Below, one piece after another: positions 48,941 through 59,447 of a stretch of DNA of 64,000 bases. Source of the stretch: Deinandra increscens subsp. villosa (Eukaryota; Streptophyta; Magnoliopsida; Asterales; Asteraceae); contig JBCNJP010000017.1 in NCBI GenBank assembly GCA_039602395.1, positions 93,038,713 to 93,102,712 of the forward strand. The letters run 5' to 3'. The notes under the pieces are model-generated. The model had not been told where the DNA came from, did no database searches, and saw nothing but the letters and a program-made list of their open reading frames with translations. Within the stretch, counting starts at the first letter, position 1. Each line of letters opens with the position of its first letter. Made by a program: the position numbers and the translations under genes.

Positions 48941-50429
48941 ATGTATGAAAACATGTATGTGGATGTATGTATAAGTATACACATGAAAACACTTGAAATG
49001 TATAATGAATAAGGCCTATATACGGGTTGTATAGGTCCTTACGACTTATGTTTTGTAATACAAGGCAACCTATACGCGTTGTTTAGCGCTGTACATGTCG
49101 TTTAACTCAGTGCCATTCGACTCGTCTACCACTATACGGTGAAATAATGAAACGCGGCATATAGTTTTTCACTTATCGTATAGCCCTAAACGAGTCGTTT
49201 AGGAGGGAAAAAAATTAAAAAGAATAATTCTTGATCCTTTATACGGGTTGTATAGGTCCTTACGGGTTATGTTTTGTAATACAAGGCAACCTATACGGGT
49301 TGTTTAGCGCTATACAGGTAATTTAACTTAGAGCCATACGAATCGTCTACCACTATACGATGAAATAATGAAATGCGGCCTATAGTTTTTCACTTATCAT
49401 ATAGCCCTAAACGAGTCGTTTAGAAGGAAAAAAATAAAAAGAATAATTCTTGATAGCTCTAGTGTCTGTAAACGACCTGTATAGGTCGATACAACTCGTT
49501 TAATGTGCAAGTGAAACTTCGGACCATGTATTCGCACCATGTGCGCGCACAAATAAGCTATACAACCTGTATAGGTCGATACAACTCGTTTACTATGTGC
49601 TTTGGTTGCATGCATATTTATAATTCTTTTTATTATGATTGTTAATGTTTGGTTGTAATACACCACGGATAAAAAAAAAAATTACACATACAAAATTAAA
49701 CATTCTGCCACTGCATTCGTTATTCGACTTGAAAAAATTAAACAAGTTAAGAGGAAGAAAACTAAATGAAATAAGGTAATACACCATGTATAAAAAAAAT
49801 AAACATTCTGTCCTGTTCGTTTTTCGACTTGAAAAAATTAAACAAGTCAATGGAAACAAAACTAAAAGCGTAATACAAACTTGACAACCAAAACAATGCC
49901 ACCTGACATCTTTTTCTTGAAACTCCATCCCAATACAACCCGTATTGAACTATACAGATTGTGTAGGTTAGCATTTTTTGCGTTGACCAGATTATACAGC
50001 TCGTATTGAGCTATACAAGCTGTATAATCCGGTGTCCAGAACAATTTAATCCGATGTCTAGAGCTAAATGGTTTTGTGTAGATGAGTTTTCAGGGAAACC
50101 CTACCCTATAGGAGTATAGGTAATTATTTTACCACGTCATATTAAAATAAAATAAGATAAAATTTTGTTTACTTAATTTATTTATAAATATTATGTGTTG
50201 ATAAAATTTAATCAATTACCTATACATATTTTAGATTTTATACATATGTAGATAATTTACCTACACATAATAAAAAAAATTACCACATGTGTCACTAGTT
50301 TAACATTTAATTGATCATCAATCTTAGAGGGAAATTTTCCCACGTACGTCGGCTAAAACATAAAACAAAACAAAACGTACTCGGTAAAGTCTCATGCACT
50401 TAAAGCACAAAAAAATACTATTGGTAGGG

Positions 50430-50510
50430 TCTGAGGAGGGTGAGATGTAAGCAACCTTATCTCCACCGCGGAGGATGAAGAGACTGATTTAAGGGAGACC
50501 CCCAACTCCA
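50430..50510 (+). repeat. Conserved plant dispersed-repeat motif (possibly SINE-like)
   Basis: The segment 'ggtagggtctgaggaggg', then 'gtgagatgtaagcaacctta' and 'aagagactgatttaaggg', resembles a short repeat seen in many plant genomes with 'gagatgtacgcaaccttacc'. Pol III boxes and target duplications were not identified, so the class is uncertain. Confidence 0.3.
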
Positions 50511-51039
50511 AAACACTCCAAAACACAAGAGGACGCGACACACAGAAGAAAGGTAAAAACGAAAATGAGAAATCATATTACCAACATATAATAAGTGTTA
50601 GTCATTATAAAAAAATCATCAAATATTACCCACAAAGGCACAAAATATACAAATATATGTAGGTATTTTCCTATACATTTATACGTGTAGACATATTATA
50701 TGTAGGTAAACAACTAAACACCCTAATTTTTTTTATAGCATGATAATAATTTGTTGAATATGTAATGTTTATCTTGAGTTTCAATTTTTTCAAATAAAGA
50801 GTACTACATGATTAGTCTAATCAGGTAGTTTATATTGCCATCTAACTACTACATAAGTATAAATCATCTCTAGTCCAGGCAGACTATGTAGAGGAGTACA
50901 GTATGAAACACGACATCAATGGGGTAGATGATGACCCAATACTTTCTTTATTTGTAATGTCACTTTTTATATAAATATTTATATTGAATCAACATCATGG
51001 CCACTCGATCTTATTTATGTATATTACGAATAAAATTTA

Positions 51040-51475
51040 AGGTTGGAGAAGTCGCTAGACGCTATTAAGTTAGTCGACTAAGAAGTTATGAGTACTCGGG
51101 CCTAGTCGCGAGGAGTACTCGGCCATGGTAATTATAAAGAAAATAAATTTATAGAAAGTATATACATGTGCAAATACTAATATTTATAGTAAAGTATGTG
51201 AACATGAACATGAACCGTTCATATGTCAATAACCAAGATCATTAATTTATTATCATTCTTGCATATTGGGGAACCAACTTTTTAATTAATGGATGTCACA
51301 ATATAATACGGATTTTGATCGCTTATACCCGATGTTGACCACCTACCACCAAGGTTGACCGAGTACGCCTACCTTAGGCAGACTATAGCAAAAGCGTCTC
51401 GACAATCCTCCGTCTAGAGACTACTCGGGCGCCTAGAACGACTTCTACTCCTAAAACTCCCTCGTTATGGGTGAG
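51040..51475. mobile_element. Small inverted-repeat element (MITE-like)
   Basis: The left edge 'ggttggagaagtcgctagac' and right edge 'cgcctagaacgacttctact' are imperfect inverted repeats. 'gagtactcgg' words recur inside. A related left-end segment lies at 57316-57430 inside the decayed Copia element, so it is a dispersed family. Confidence 0.45.
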
Positions 51476-51886
51476 TATGCATACGCTTTGAAATGTTTTA
51501 ACTAGTTTGTTCATGTGATTTTTTCTCATAAACAGAGGAGTTAATTGCTTTATGTAAAAAATGGGACGTTTACATTTTGTGTTGATAGTTTACTTCTGAT
51601 TTTTTTTACTCGCAAGCAGGGTGTAGTTGGATTAATTAGTTCTAGTTGTTCGAAAAAAACTCTTTTTGTTTCAAAATTGTTACTTTGTATTTAATTATAA
51701 TGTTAACATTTGTTTATCTTTCCAGCAAACAAATTTAAAAGTTCTCAATGAATACTGGAAAAAAAAAATAGACCTACCACGTGTCAGCACGACACGTGCT
51801 GACGTGGCAGGGGAATAGTGCAGAATAGTGAAACTTGTGAGTACACCTAGCACTCACAATTGATATATATATAAATTAAATAAAAA

Positions 51887-52660
51887 CGAGATGTTTATTC
51901 CCCCGCGCGTTGTTGCGGGGTTGAATTCGTATAATGAACGGAAGTAAAAAAAGTTAAGTGGTATAAAACGTAAAAGTTTAAAAGTCTCGTGGTGAAAAGA
52001 TAAAACTATAGAAGTATATTAAAAGCGAAAGTAGAAAAGTTAAAAGTTTCATGCCCAAAGTAGAAGACAAAAAAATTTAAAACAAAAAAAAATCTTTAAA
52101 AGTTAGAGGTTAAAAAATGAAGGAGTATAAAACGTAAAAGTCTAAAAGTCTTGTGATGAAAGTATAAAACTATAAAAAATATACTAAGTTAAGTGGTATA
52201 AAACTTAAAAGTCTAAAAGTCTTGTGGTGAAAGTATAAAACTATAAAAGTATATTAAAAACGAAAGTATAAAAGTTAAAAGTTTCGTGGCCAAAGTAGAA
52301 GATAACAAAACTTAAAACAAAACAAAAATTAGAAGTTAGAGGGTAAAAAAGTTAAGGGGTATAAAACATAAATGTTTAAGAGTCTTGTATTGAAAGTATA
52401 AAACTATAAAAATATATACTAAAAATGAAAGTAGAAAAGTTAAAAGTTTCATGGCCAAAATAGAAGACAACAAAACTTAAAAAAAAAACTTTAAAAGTTA
52501 AACGGTACAAAACGTAAGAGTATGAAACATATGTTGCCAAACTATGAAAACTAAAAGTTACTATTTCGTAAAAATAACAAATCGTAAAAGTTAAGGAATA
52601 GAAAACGTCAAAATACCAAAGTCACGTGGCCAAAGTTTAAAAACTAAAAGTATACTATTT
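51887..52660 (-). mobile_element. Helitron-type 3' end with internal tandem repeats
   Basis: On the minus strand a GC-rich hairpin (ccccgcaacaacgcgcgggg) is followed about 13 bases later by CATCTCG and a T. The element at 22344 ends the same way. Inside, about four degraded copies of a ~190-bp AT-rich unit ('ggtataaaacgtaaaagtct', 'tcttgtggtgaaagtataaa', 'gttaaaagtttcgtggcc') follow each other to about 52650. The 5' end was not located. Confidence 0.45.
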
Positions 52661-52944
52661 ATGTATGAATTTCCATTGTATAATATAATAATGGTGTACG
52701 ATAATAAATAGGTAGTATATTTTTTCTATAAATAAAAACGTCTTAACAGCCACTTTGTAAGATTTATTTTTTCTTTTATATTTAATGAACCATGTTTTTA
52801 AGTTAAATTTTACGATTTAATTATTTTATCATTTTTTGTATCCTATGTATATTCCACTGAATATATTGATATTCTTGAAGTTTTGTATATAAAATATTTT
52901 GACATTAATCAAGTCTATAATGAATATATGTTGGATAAAAAAGT

Positions 52945-52951
52945 AAAAAAA
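52945..52951 (-). terminator. Pol III terminator of the tRNA gene
   Basis: Seven T on the minus strand begin three bases after the discriminator base, the standard Pol III stop signal. Confidence 0.85.
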
Positions 52952-52954
52952 GAA

Positions 52955-53026
52955 AGGTCCTACCGGGAGTCGAACCCAGGTCGCTGGATTCAAAGTCCAG
53001 AGTGCTAACCACTACACCATAGAACC
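52955..53026 (-). tRNA. tRNA-Gln (anticodon UUG)
   Basis: The minus strand forms a full 72-nt cloverleaf without intron. The acceptor stem is GGTTCTA with TAGGACC, discriminator T. The D region is TGGTGTAGTGGTTAGC. The anticodon arm CTGGACTTTGAATCCAG has anticodon TTG. The T arm is CTGGGTTCGACTCCCGG. A-box and B-box promoter words lie in the D and T arms as usual. It matches nuclear plant tRNA-Gln in layout. No mismatch suggests a pseudogene. Confidence 0.96.
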
Positions 53027-53220
53027 ATTTTATGTTTGCATATTGTTTGAATAAATTATTAAGCCAATGTATTTCAGGTGCAATTTGTCATTTTGTTGCA
53101 TTTTGATGGTTCAGTCGAATCACCAGGCAGTTATAACTTATAAAAGCACCAAGGTTTATTTTACGGTTAATAAAACAAGCGGTTTTTGTAGACTATAGCT
53201 TTTGTTGTGATAAACCAGAT

Positions 53221-53740
53221 TATACATGAGCGGCGAATAGGTGCAAATATCGGTTAACCGGTTTTGAAATAACTGATATATGGAAAAACCATAACATGTA
53301 ATAACCGTTTTTTTTTAATAAATGGTTGTTTTACCTCTAAATTGATCGGTTAACCAGTAAAAAACGATAATTTTTAAACAATATATAATTTTCAATAGGT
53401 TAATCGAAAACTAGTTAATAACTGGTTCTTTACATGGAAACCTCAAACCGATTTAGAACCTATGGTTTCTACCAGTTTAGCACCGGTAGAAACCCTACCG
53501 GTTTAAAACTTATGGTCTACCGGTTTGTAACCGGTTTATACTTTAGTGGTTAAAAACCGGTTCGATTTTCGGTTATTAAACCGCTCCAGTTCGATTAATT
53601 GGTTGTACCTAGTAGATAGGTGGTGATCACGAGTCACATTGTATTAAGTTCGTGACTAATGAAATGTTGAATAATGTGTTTTCCTGTAGCTTTGACAGCT
53701 CTTCAAGTGGTTGTACCTAGTAGATAGGCGGTGATCACTA
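53221..53740. repeat. 'aaccggtt'-rich repeat and short direct repeats
   Basis: The words 'taaccggtt' and 'accggttt' recur from 53250 to 53590. 'tggttgtacctagtagatag' occurs twice, near 53602 and 53709, each followed by 'ggtgatcac'. The stretch from here to 54.5 kb shows no convincing gene. Confidence 0.5.
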
Positions 53741-54530
53741 ATGGGTCAACTACATTCTGGATATATTAATTGTTGTATATAATTGTGATGTTTTTGGTAT
53801 TGAACAGGTGGATCTAATACCAGACAAGTGGAGTGAAACAACTGCGGGCATCCATGGATCCCCGTGTGTGGAACCTACCATGCACTTGTGTAATGGCATG
53901 GGTTAGGACATATGACAATATCATTTAGCAGAATAATTATATGTGATAAATGAATCATATAAATGTTGGGTTCTCACTTAGCTTGGCTAACTTATTTGGT
54001 GTGAACCATGTAGGTGGCGTTTGACATGACGAGGACGTGATGCAACAAGCCTTATGAGTCTTGGTGGTGATTTGGAACTAAGTGGAAGGAATGGATGGCA
54101 AACAACCCAAAGATAGATGGGGTCAAGGCTCGTGGAATCAAGTCTTTGGAACGGGTCAACAAAGTGGAGCGTAAAGTCACACATCGATCGTGTAGACTTT
54201 TAATGGGTCATGTTAACCCTTTTGTTGTGTTTAGAGTTAATCTCCATGATGCCTGGTTATTTAATTTTTATAATTGCCTCGTCAGTTTTGGTCATGTGTG
54301 TGGAAGTTGTGTCATGTTGATAAAACATGTTAACCTTCGTAAGGATACTCGAACTTACGAATAGGTCATGCCAAAATTTGGATAGAAAGTCGTCAATTAA
54401 AGTATATTTATACCAGTTTATAGAGTATGTTTTCAAGTTAAAACCTTGCAGGGTAATTAGAAAAGAAAAAAATGGGTTCTATCTTCCATAAAAGTTGTAA
54501 TAATCTGAATTATGGGTAACGAGTGTTACA

Positions 54531-54941
54531 TTTACATACGACATTATTTTTATTTTTATTAAATTACACCATAAAAATAAGTGTTTCATATCTTTAAAAC
54601 GCATATAGTGTTGTTATATGTAAAATTAAAAAAAAATCACACTTTCGATTTGACACAATGATCTGAATATATTCAGATCATTGTGTCAAAATGTTCAAAT
54701 TATTGTGTCATTTTATGTAAAAAAATGTTCAGATCATTGTGTCAAATACTCGTCATTGTGGCATATTCAGATCATTGTGTCAAAATATCCAGATCATTGT
54801 GTCAAAAGTTCATATCGTTGTGTCAAATCGAAAGAGTAAACAATTTACTTTTATATATAGCAACAGTGTACTTGTTTTAAAGATAAAAAAACGTTCGTTT
54901 TTATGGTGTAATTTTTTTATAAAATAATATCGTATGTAAAA
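54531..54941. mobile_element. MITE with internal 'gatcattgtgtcaaa' minisatellite
   Basis: Outer inverted arms: 'tttacatacgacattatttt', 'aaattacaccataaaaa' and 'atctttaaaac' on the left recur inverted on the right (ttttatggtgtaattt, atcgtatgtaaa). An inner inverted pair ctttcgatttgacacaa / ttgtgtcaaatcgaaag (about 54644 and 54818) encloses about six copies of 'cagatcattgtgtcaaa'. Homology with 15640-15780 goes past the right arm, so the outer limit may be wider. Confidence 0.6.
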
Positions 54942-55349
54942 GTTTTGAAGATTTAGAAAAATGAGGGAACTTAATAAAAAGTCAACACAGATGACTAAGA
55001 CCAAATTGTATCCTTCCTTTTTAATTAGATTGAAAATCTAATAGCTAAGATGACTTCTTAGCCTTCTTATACAAACCAAACTTCTTATTTGAACATCTAT
55101 CAAGATTATTTATCAATTTATCATTAGGAAGTTTCTACCAATTTTTTCATTTTTAATCAAATAATTAGTTCTATTAATTTACTATAACCAATTAGATTAT
55201 AATTTTATTAAATAAAAAATATAATTTCTTTTAATTAACTTATAGAAAACAATAAATTATATCCAAGTCGTGGTAACTTCATATGTTTTCCTTACATAAT
55301 CCCGCTCTATATTTAGAAATATAATTTCTTTTAAATCATTTTTTACAGC

Positions 55350-57862
55350 ACTTGATTGGTTTTAGTGTCTAGTTTCACATCGTAGCTTTTACGTATCTAA
55401 TTTTTTGTAGTATGATATTTATATTTAACTAGGATTTTATTTGTAACGTCGTTTGGTAGTCTTTATGTATTTCCGTTCTATTTACGTTGCGCTTTAGCAA
55501 TACAGCTGTTTTTATACTCACGTTATCCTGTGGCAATGCGCGGATAATTATATCTAGTTCGCCATATACCCTTCAATATATTTTTCCAAGTTTAGTTTCA
55601 TTCGATTGTCTATCTTCTTGCCTATTTTCTTGCATGGACTTTCATCTTATTTATTATCTTGTAATATGTACTTATTCACAATTGTATCAACCGGATGATA
55701 ATAGAAAAATATTAACCTCCCTTGATCTTTTGATTTTGATATGGCATCAGAGCAGGATTATGCCTAGCTAACTAAACCTAATATGTCATCACATCTTACT
55801 CATACAATGGCAGAGAAAATCGAAAATGATGGCGGACCTCCAAGAGGCTACATGACCGGTAAAGATTACCTTGGTGACGCTTGGATAGTGGACTCGGGGT
55901 CTACCGAGCACATTACCTATAACGCCAACATTCTTGTAAACAAGACTCAAAAGAGTCTTGTAACCCCTGTTGTGATTCCCAACGAGGACGAAATACCCGT
56001 TAAGGGGAGAGGCAAATGCAATTTATCGGGTGGTGTGAAAATAAGAGGGGTCTTACGCATTCCTAATTTCACTTGCAACCTCTTGTCTGTAAGTCAACTA
56101 AGCAAAGACCTGCAATGCACAATAACATTCTTTCCTGATTTTTATTTTATGCAAAAACTTCACACGATGAGCTTGATTGTTGTAGGTAAGTGTAAGAATG
56201 GTCTATACCGAATGGGGATGTTTGGAAAAGAAAGGAGAGCTATGACAACAACCATGGATGTTTGGCACAAGAGATTAGGTCACATTTTCAGTAAAAAAAA
56301 AAAAAAAACTAACTCAAGTTGATTTTCTTAGGAAACTTTCATTCAATAACATGTGTGATTCTTACTCCAAGGCAAAGCATACTAGAATCCTTTTTAGAAT
56401 CCTTTTTCGAACAGTGACACCAAAACCAATGAGTGAGCTTCTCCATTGTGACATTTGGGGAAAGTACTGTATTGCCTCGCTTACGGGAGTAAGTTAAATT
56501 TTAAAAATCGCTGATGATTCTAGTAGAGCCGTTTGGGTGTTCCGCATAAAGTTCAAGCATGAAGCAAGCAAATGCTTGATATATTTTCACAAAATTATAG
56601 AAACACTATTTGAAAAAAAAATCGTTAAAAGAATTAGATGTGACAATGGTTTACATAAAGTGACATGCTAAAGTTTTATAATGAGCAAGGGATTTTGCTT
56701 GAAATGACTTGTACATACACCCCACAATAAAATGGGGTGGTGGAAAGAAAACATAGACATCCCCTCGAAACCGCCCAGACACTAAGGTTTGAAGTTATCT
56801 TGCCTAAAAGATTTTGGGGTGAGTATGTCTTAATGGCTGCATATATTATTAACCGACTACCATCTAAGGTGATTGGAAACAGTACCCCACATGAAGTCAT
56901 CTTCAAACAAAAACCAAGTATGATTTTGTGAAAGTTTTTGGTTGTTTAGCCTACTATAAAAGCACAACAAGGGATGAGAAGTTCGAGATGAGAGGGAGAC
57001 TCAATATCTTTTTAGGATAGTCACAGGGAACAAAGAGATACAAAGTCTTTGATATTGCATACAAAAAAATCATGATATCCAGGATATCAAGTTCCACGAG
57101 GAAAAGTTCTCCATTGACAAAGTTATAGACATTCACAAAAATTCCTCCACGTTTGATTCCTCATTCCCAATACGAAGAAGAAAGCCCAATGGCTTTTTCT
57201 ACTGGAAATGGACCATCTCAAGTTCACGAGGATATAGAGTATGAAACAAATACATCAGCCCAAAGCTCCATATTTGAAAGCCTAAACCAAGTGCATAAAA
57301 GCCTATCACTGCATCATGGTTGGAAAAGTCGCTAGGCACTCCCAAATTGATCGACTGGGGAGTTGTGAGTACTCACCCAAGTAGGGGGAATACTCGAGAA
57401 GTACTAGGCGTAGGCGGGGAGTACGCGGTCGCCTCAGACAAGTTTTACAACAAAGTCTGCATGAAACATAAAATGAAAACGATGCTCTCCATGAAGACAT
57501 ACAAGACCCGGTTATTAAACCAAGTAGTGAAAAAAGAAAACGATCTCAATCTTAACATCTAGAAGATTATGCTGTATGACTTCCCCCATCAGTATTGGTT
57601 GACAATGCATAAACCACTCCCACTCAAGCACCCTTGACAGTACATCCGTTATCTAATTTTGTTTCATATGAAAACACTTTTAAGTCTCACAAAGATTTTT
57701 TAGCGGCAATCAATGAGCCAAAATATTTTCATCAGGCTGTAAAGGATGAAAGATGGAGACATGCCATAAATAAATAAATTTGTGCTCTTGGGAAAATAGC
57801 ATGTTGACTTTAAAAAATTTACCTGACGAAAAACATGCCATTGATTCCAAGTGGGTTTATGA
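55350..57862 (+). pseudogene. Decayed Ty1/Copia polyprotein without gag
   Basis: A tRNA-Met-type primer site (TGGCATCAGAGC, 55742-55753) is followed at once by a coding stretch (55783-56322) with protease DSGSTEHIT and the pre-integrase motif WHKRLGHIF. Gag is missing. A run of 15 A (56293-56307) breaks the frame. Integrase pieces follow in several frames: LLHCDIWGKYC near 56430, RCDNG near 56640, then VVERKHRHPLE and AAYIINRLPSKV (56737-56931). A MITE-like piece sits at 57316-57430. Start-of-RT pieces (FLAAINEPKYFHQAVKDERW) lie near 57695-57760. It is cut at 57862 by the next element. The LTR upstream of the primer site is not delimited. Confidence 0.8.
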
Positions 57863-58959
57863 TGTTAGTCCAATTTGTCGTTATTATTGTGTTTAATTTG
57901 TTATATTTAATTATAATAATGATTGGATTATGTCGCATTTTCACGGGTTTTTGTGTTGTGAGGTACCGTAAGCTAAATGAGCTAAAAGTGGAGTTTTATG
58001 AAGAACTGGAAGCTGCTGGTACAAGGATCGAGAATTGAGCGGGAACGAGTGAAGAGGTAGAAGAAAATTAAGAAAAGTTCCTGAAATGAAGACCTGGGCG
58101 GTACGCTCAGGGTTGCAGAGATTAGGGCGGTACGCCCTAAACATTAGGGGCGCAGCCGGAAGAATTGATCCGGGCGGTACGCCCAGGATTGCATAACCTG
58201 GGGCGGTACGCCCCAAATTGGCCGACAGAAGAAAAATTAGGGTTTAGTATTTAAACTTGTTCTTTAAGTTTTTATTCATTCATGCATTGTTTTAGACGAC
58301 CAGAGGCTTAGGGTTTGCGAATTTCACCATTGTTTTGGAGATTTTGAAGCATTCTAATCATTCGGTACGTTATTTTAATGCAATCTTTCAATAAAATCAT
58401 GTTTGTTTCATTAGCCATGTCCGGCTAATCCACCACTAACCGCTTTTGGTGATTGGTTGGTGGATTCGTTCTATGACTAACCTATTATTAAACTAGTTAC
58501 CCGCATGCTAAACTGTTTAACCTAACTAGTAATCTAGGGTTTTAGTGGTCCCCTGTTTATCGATCCAGCACTTTCTTGCGGCAGGACTAATCAGCCCATT
58601 AGGAATTTAGGTTATTAGGTCAGGGAGGCAATTGGGGGGCATGTCTATGTGTCGCTAGGAAGTAATTAGGTTTGTTTAGATCGGTAGCCAACCAGGATCC
58701 AGAAGTGGTTAGATTTGTCTCATCTGATAGTTCAATCAATTTTTAGGTTAAAGTTACTTATTTGGTAGTTAATTCACCTCAATCAAATCAAAACAGCTAA
58801 GTGGCAACCCTAGGTAATTTTAGGTTAATTAGTCAATTTAGTTAAGTACTTAGTCAATTAGTTAAGATCCACATATTCCCTAGGTTCGATAACCCTTGCT
58901 TCACTACTACATAATCAATCTAAGTTGGGGATTTGAAACGGCTTGACAAACCGTTATCA
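57863..58959 (+). repeat. 5' LTR of the Athila-type element
   Basis: It starts TGTTAGTCCAATTTG just after Copia sequence (flank tatga) and ends ...CGTTATCA four bases before the primer site. It contains four GGGCGGTACGCCC-type palindromes at 58090-58216. The second LTR is not visible, so limits rest on TG...CA and position. Confidence 0.7.
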
Positions 58960-58962
58960 AAT

Positions 58963-58980
58963 TGGCGCCGTTGCCGGGGA
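58963..58980 (+). promoter_or_regulatory. Primer binding site, tRNA-Asp type
   Basis: TGGCGCCGTTGCCGGGGA is the primer site characteristic of Athila/Tat elements, complementary to the 3' end of plant tRNA-Asp. Confidence 0.88.
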
Positions 58981-59447
58981 ATTAGTGCGCTTTTTGATTA
59001 GTTGATTTTTGCTTAATTTGCATTTTTATTTAATTTTTTTTTTCAAAAAATTCAAAAAACCCAAAAATAGTGTTTTTATTCCAGTAATTATTTTCTGCAT
59101 TTAAAAAAAAAAAATAATAATTAATTAATTAATTTTTGTCGAAATTCCAATCGGGGCGGTACGCCGTGAATTCCACAATCCGGGGCGGTACGCCGTGCCC
59201 TGTTTTTGACAGAAAGTTTTCAACATTTTGACCATCCAAGTTTCGATTTTTTCTGTTCTATTGCATTATTTACATCCCCTGGAGCAGTGCTGCGTAATTG
59301 GTTTGCTTGTTTGTGACCATTTTTGCAGATTTTAGGTGATTGTGCATGCATACGCGGCATTCCCGCAAAACCTCTCCGTTGATATACAATCCAGAGATTG
59401 AGAGGACAGCTCGGCAGAACCGAGCAGAACAGAGAAACAGAAGAGGA

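Larger units (their letters stand above)
47660..50050. repeat. Region built on a reiterated ~30-nt imperfect palindrome
   Basis: About 15 related segments combine 'acgacctgtat', a short middle (aggtc or ggagc) and 'aatacaacccgt' or 'aatacgggtcgt'. The best centre is CGACCTGTATAGGTCG, a near-palindrome. Clear copies start near 47671, 47748, 47904, 47969, 48059, 49473 and 49561. Inverted-sense forms (acgggttgtataggtcc) start near 49023 and 49242, and others near 49935 and 50000. Larger tandem units are overlaid: ~90 bp at 47966-48150 and ~219 bp at 49020-49440. No protein domain and no element ends were identified. Confidence 0.75.

Noticed and set aside
48774..48992. 72-codon minus-strand frame rich in His/Thr/Ile/Tyr
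   Set aside because: Translation of the TA/GT microsatellite.
47660..50050. CRISPR-like appearance of regularly recurring palindromic words
   Set aside because: Spacing is irregular, the repeats are degenerate and in both senses, and the DNA is plant nuclear. Not a CRISPR array.
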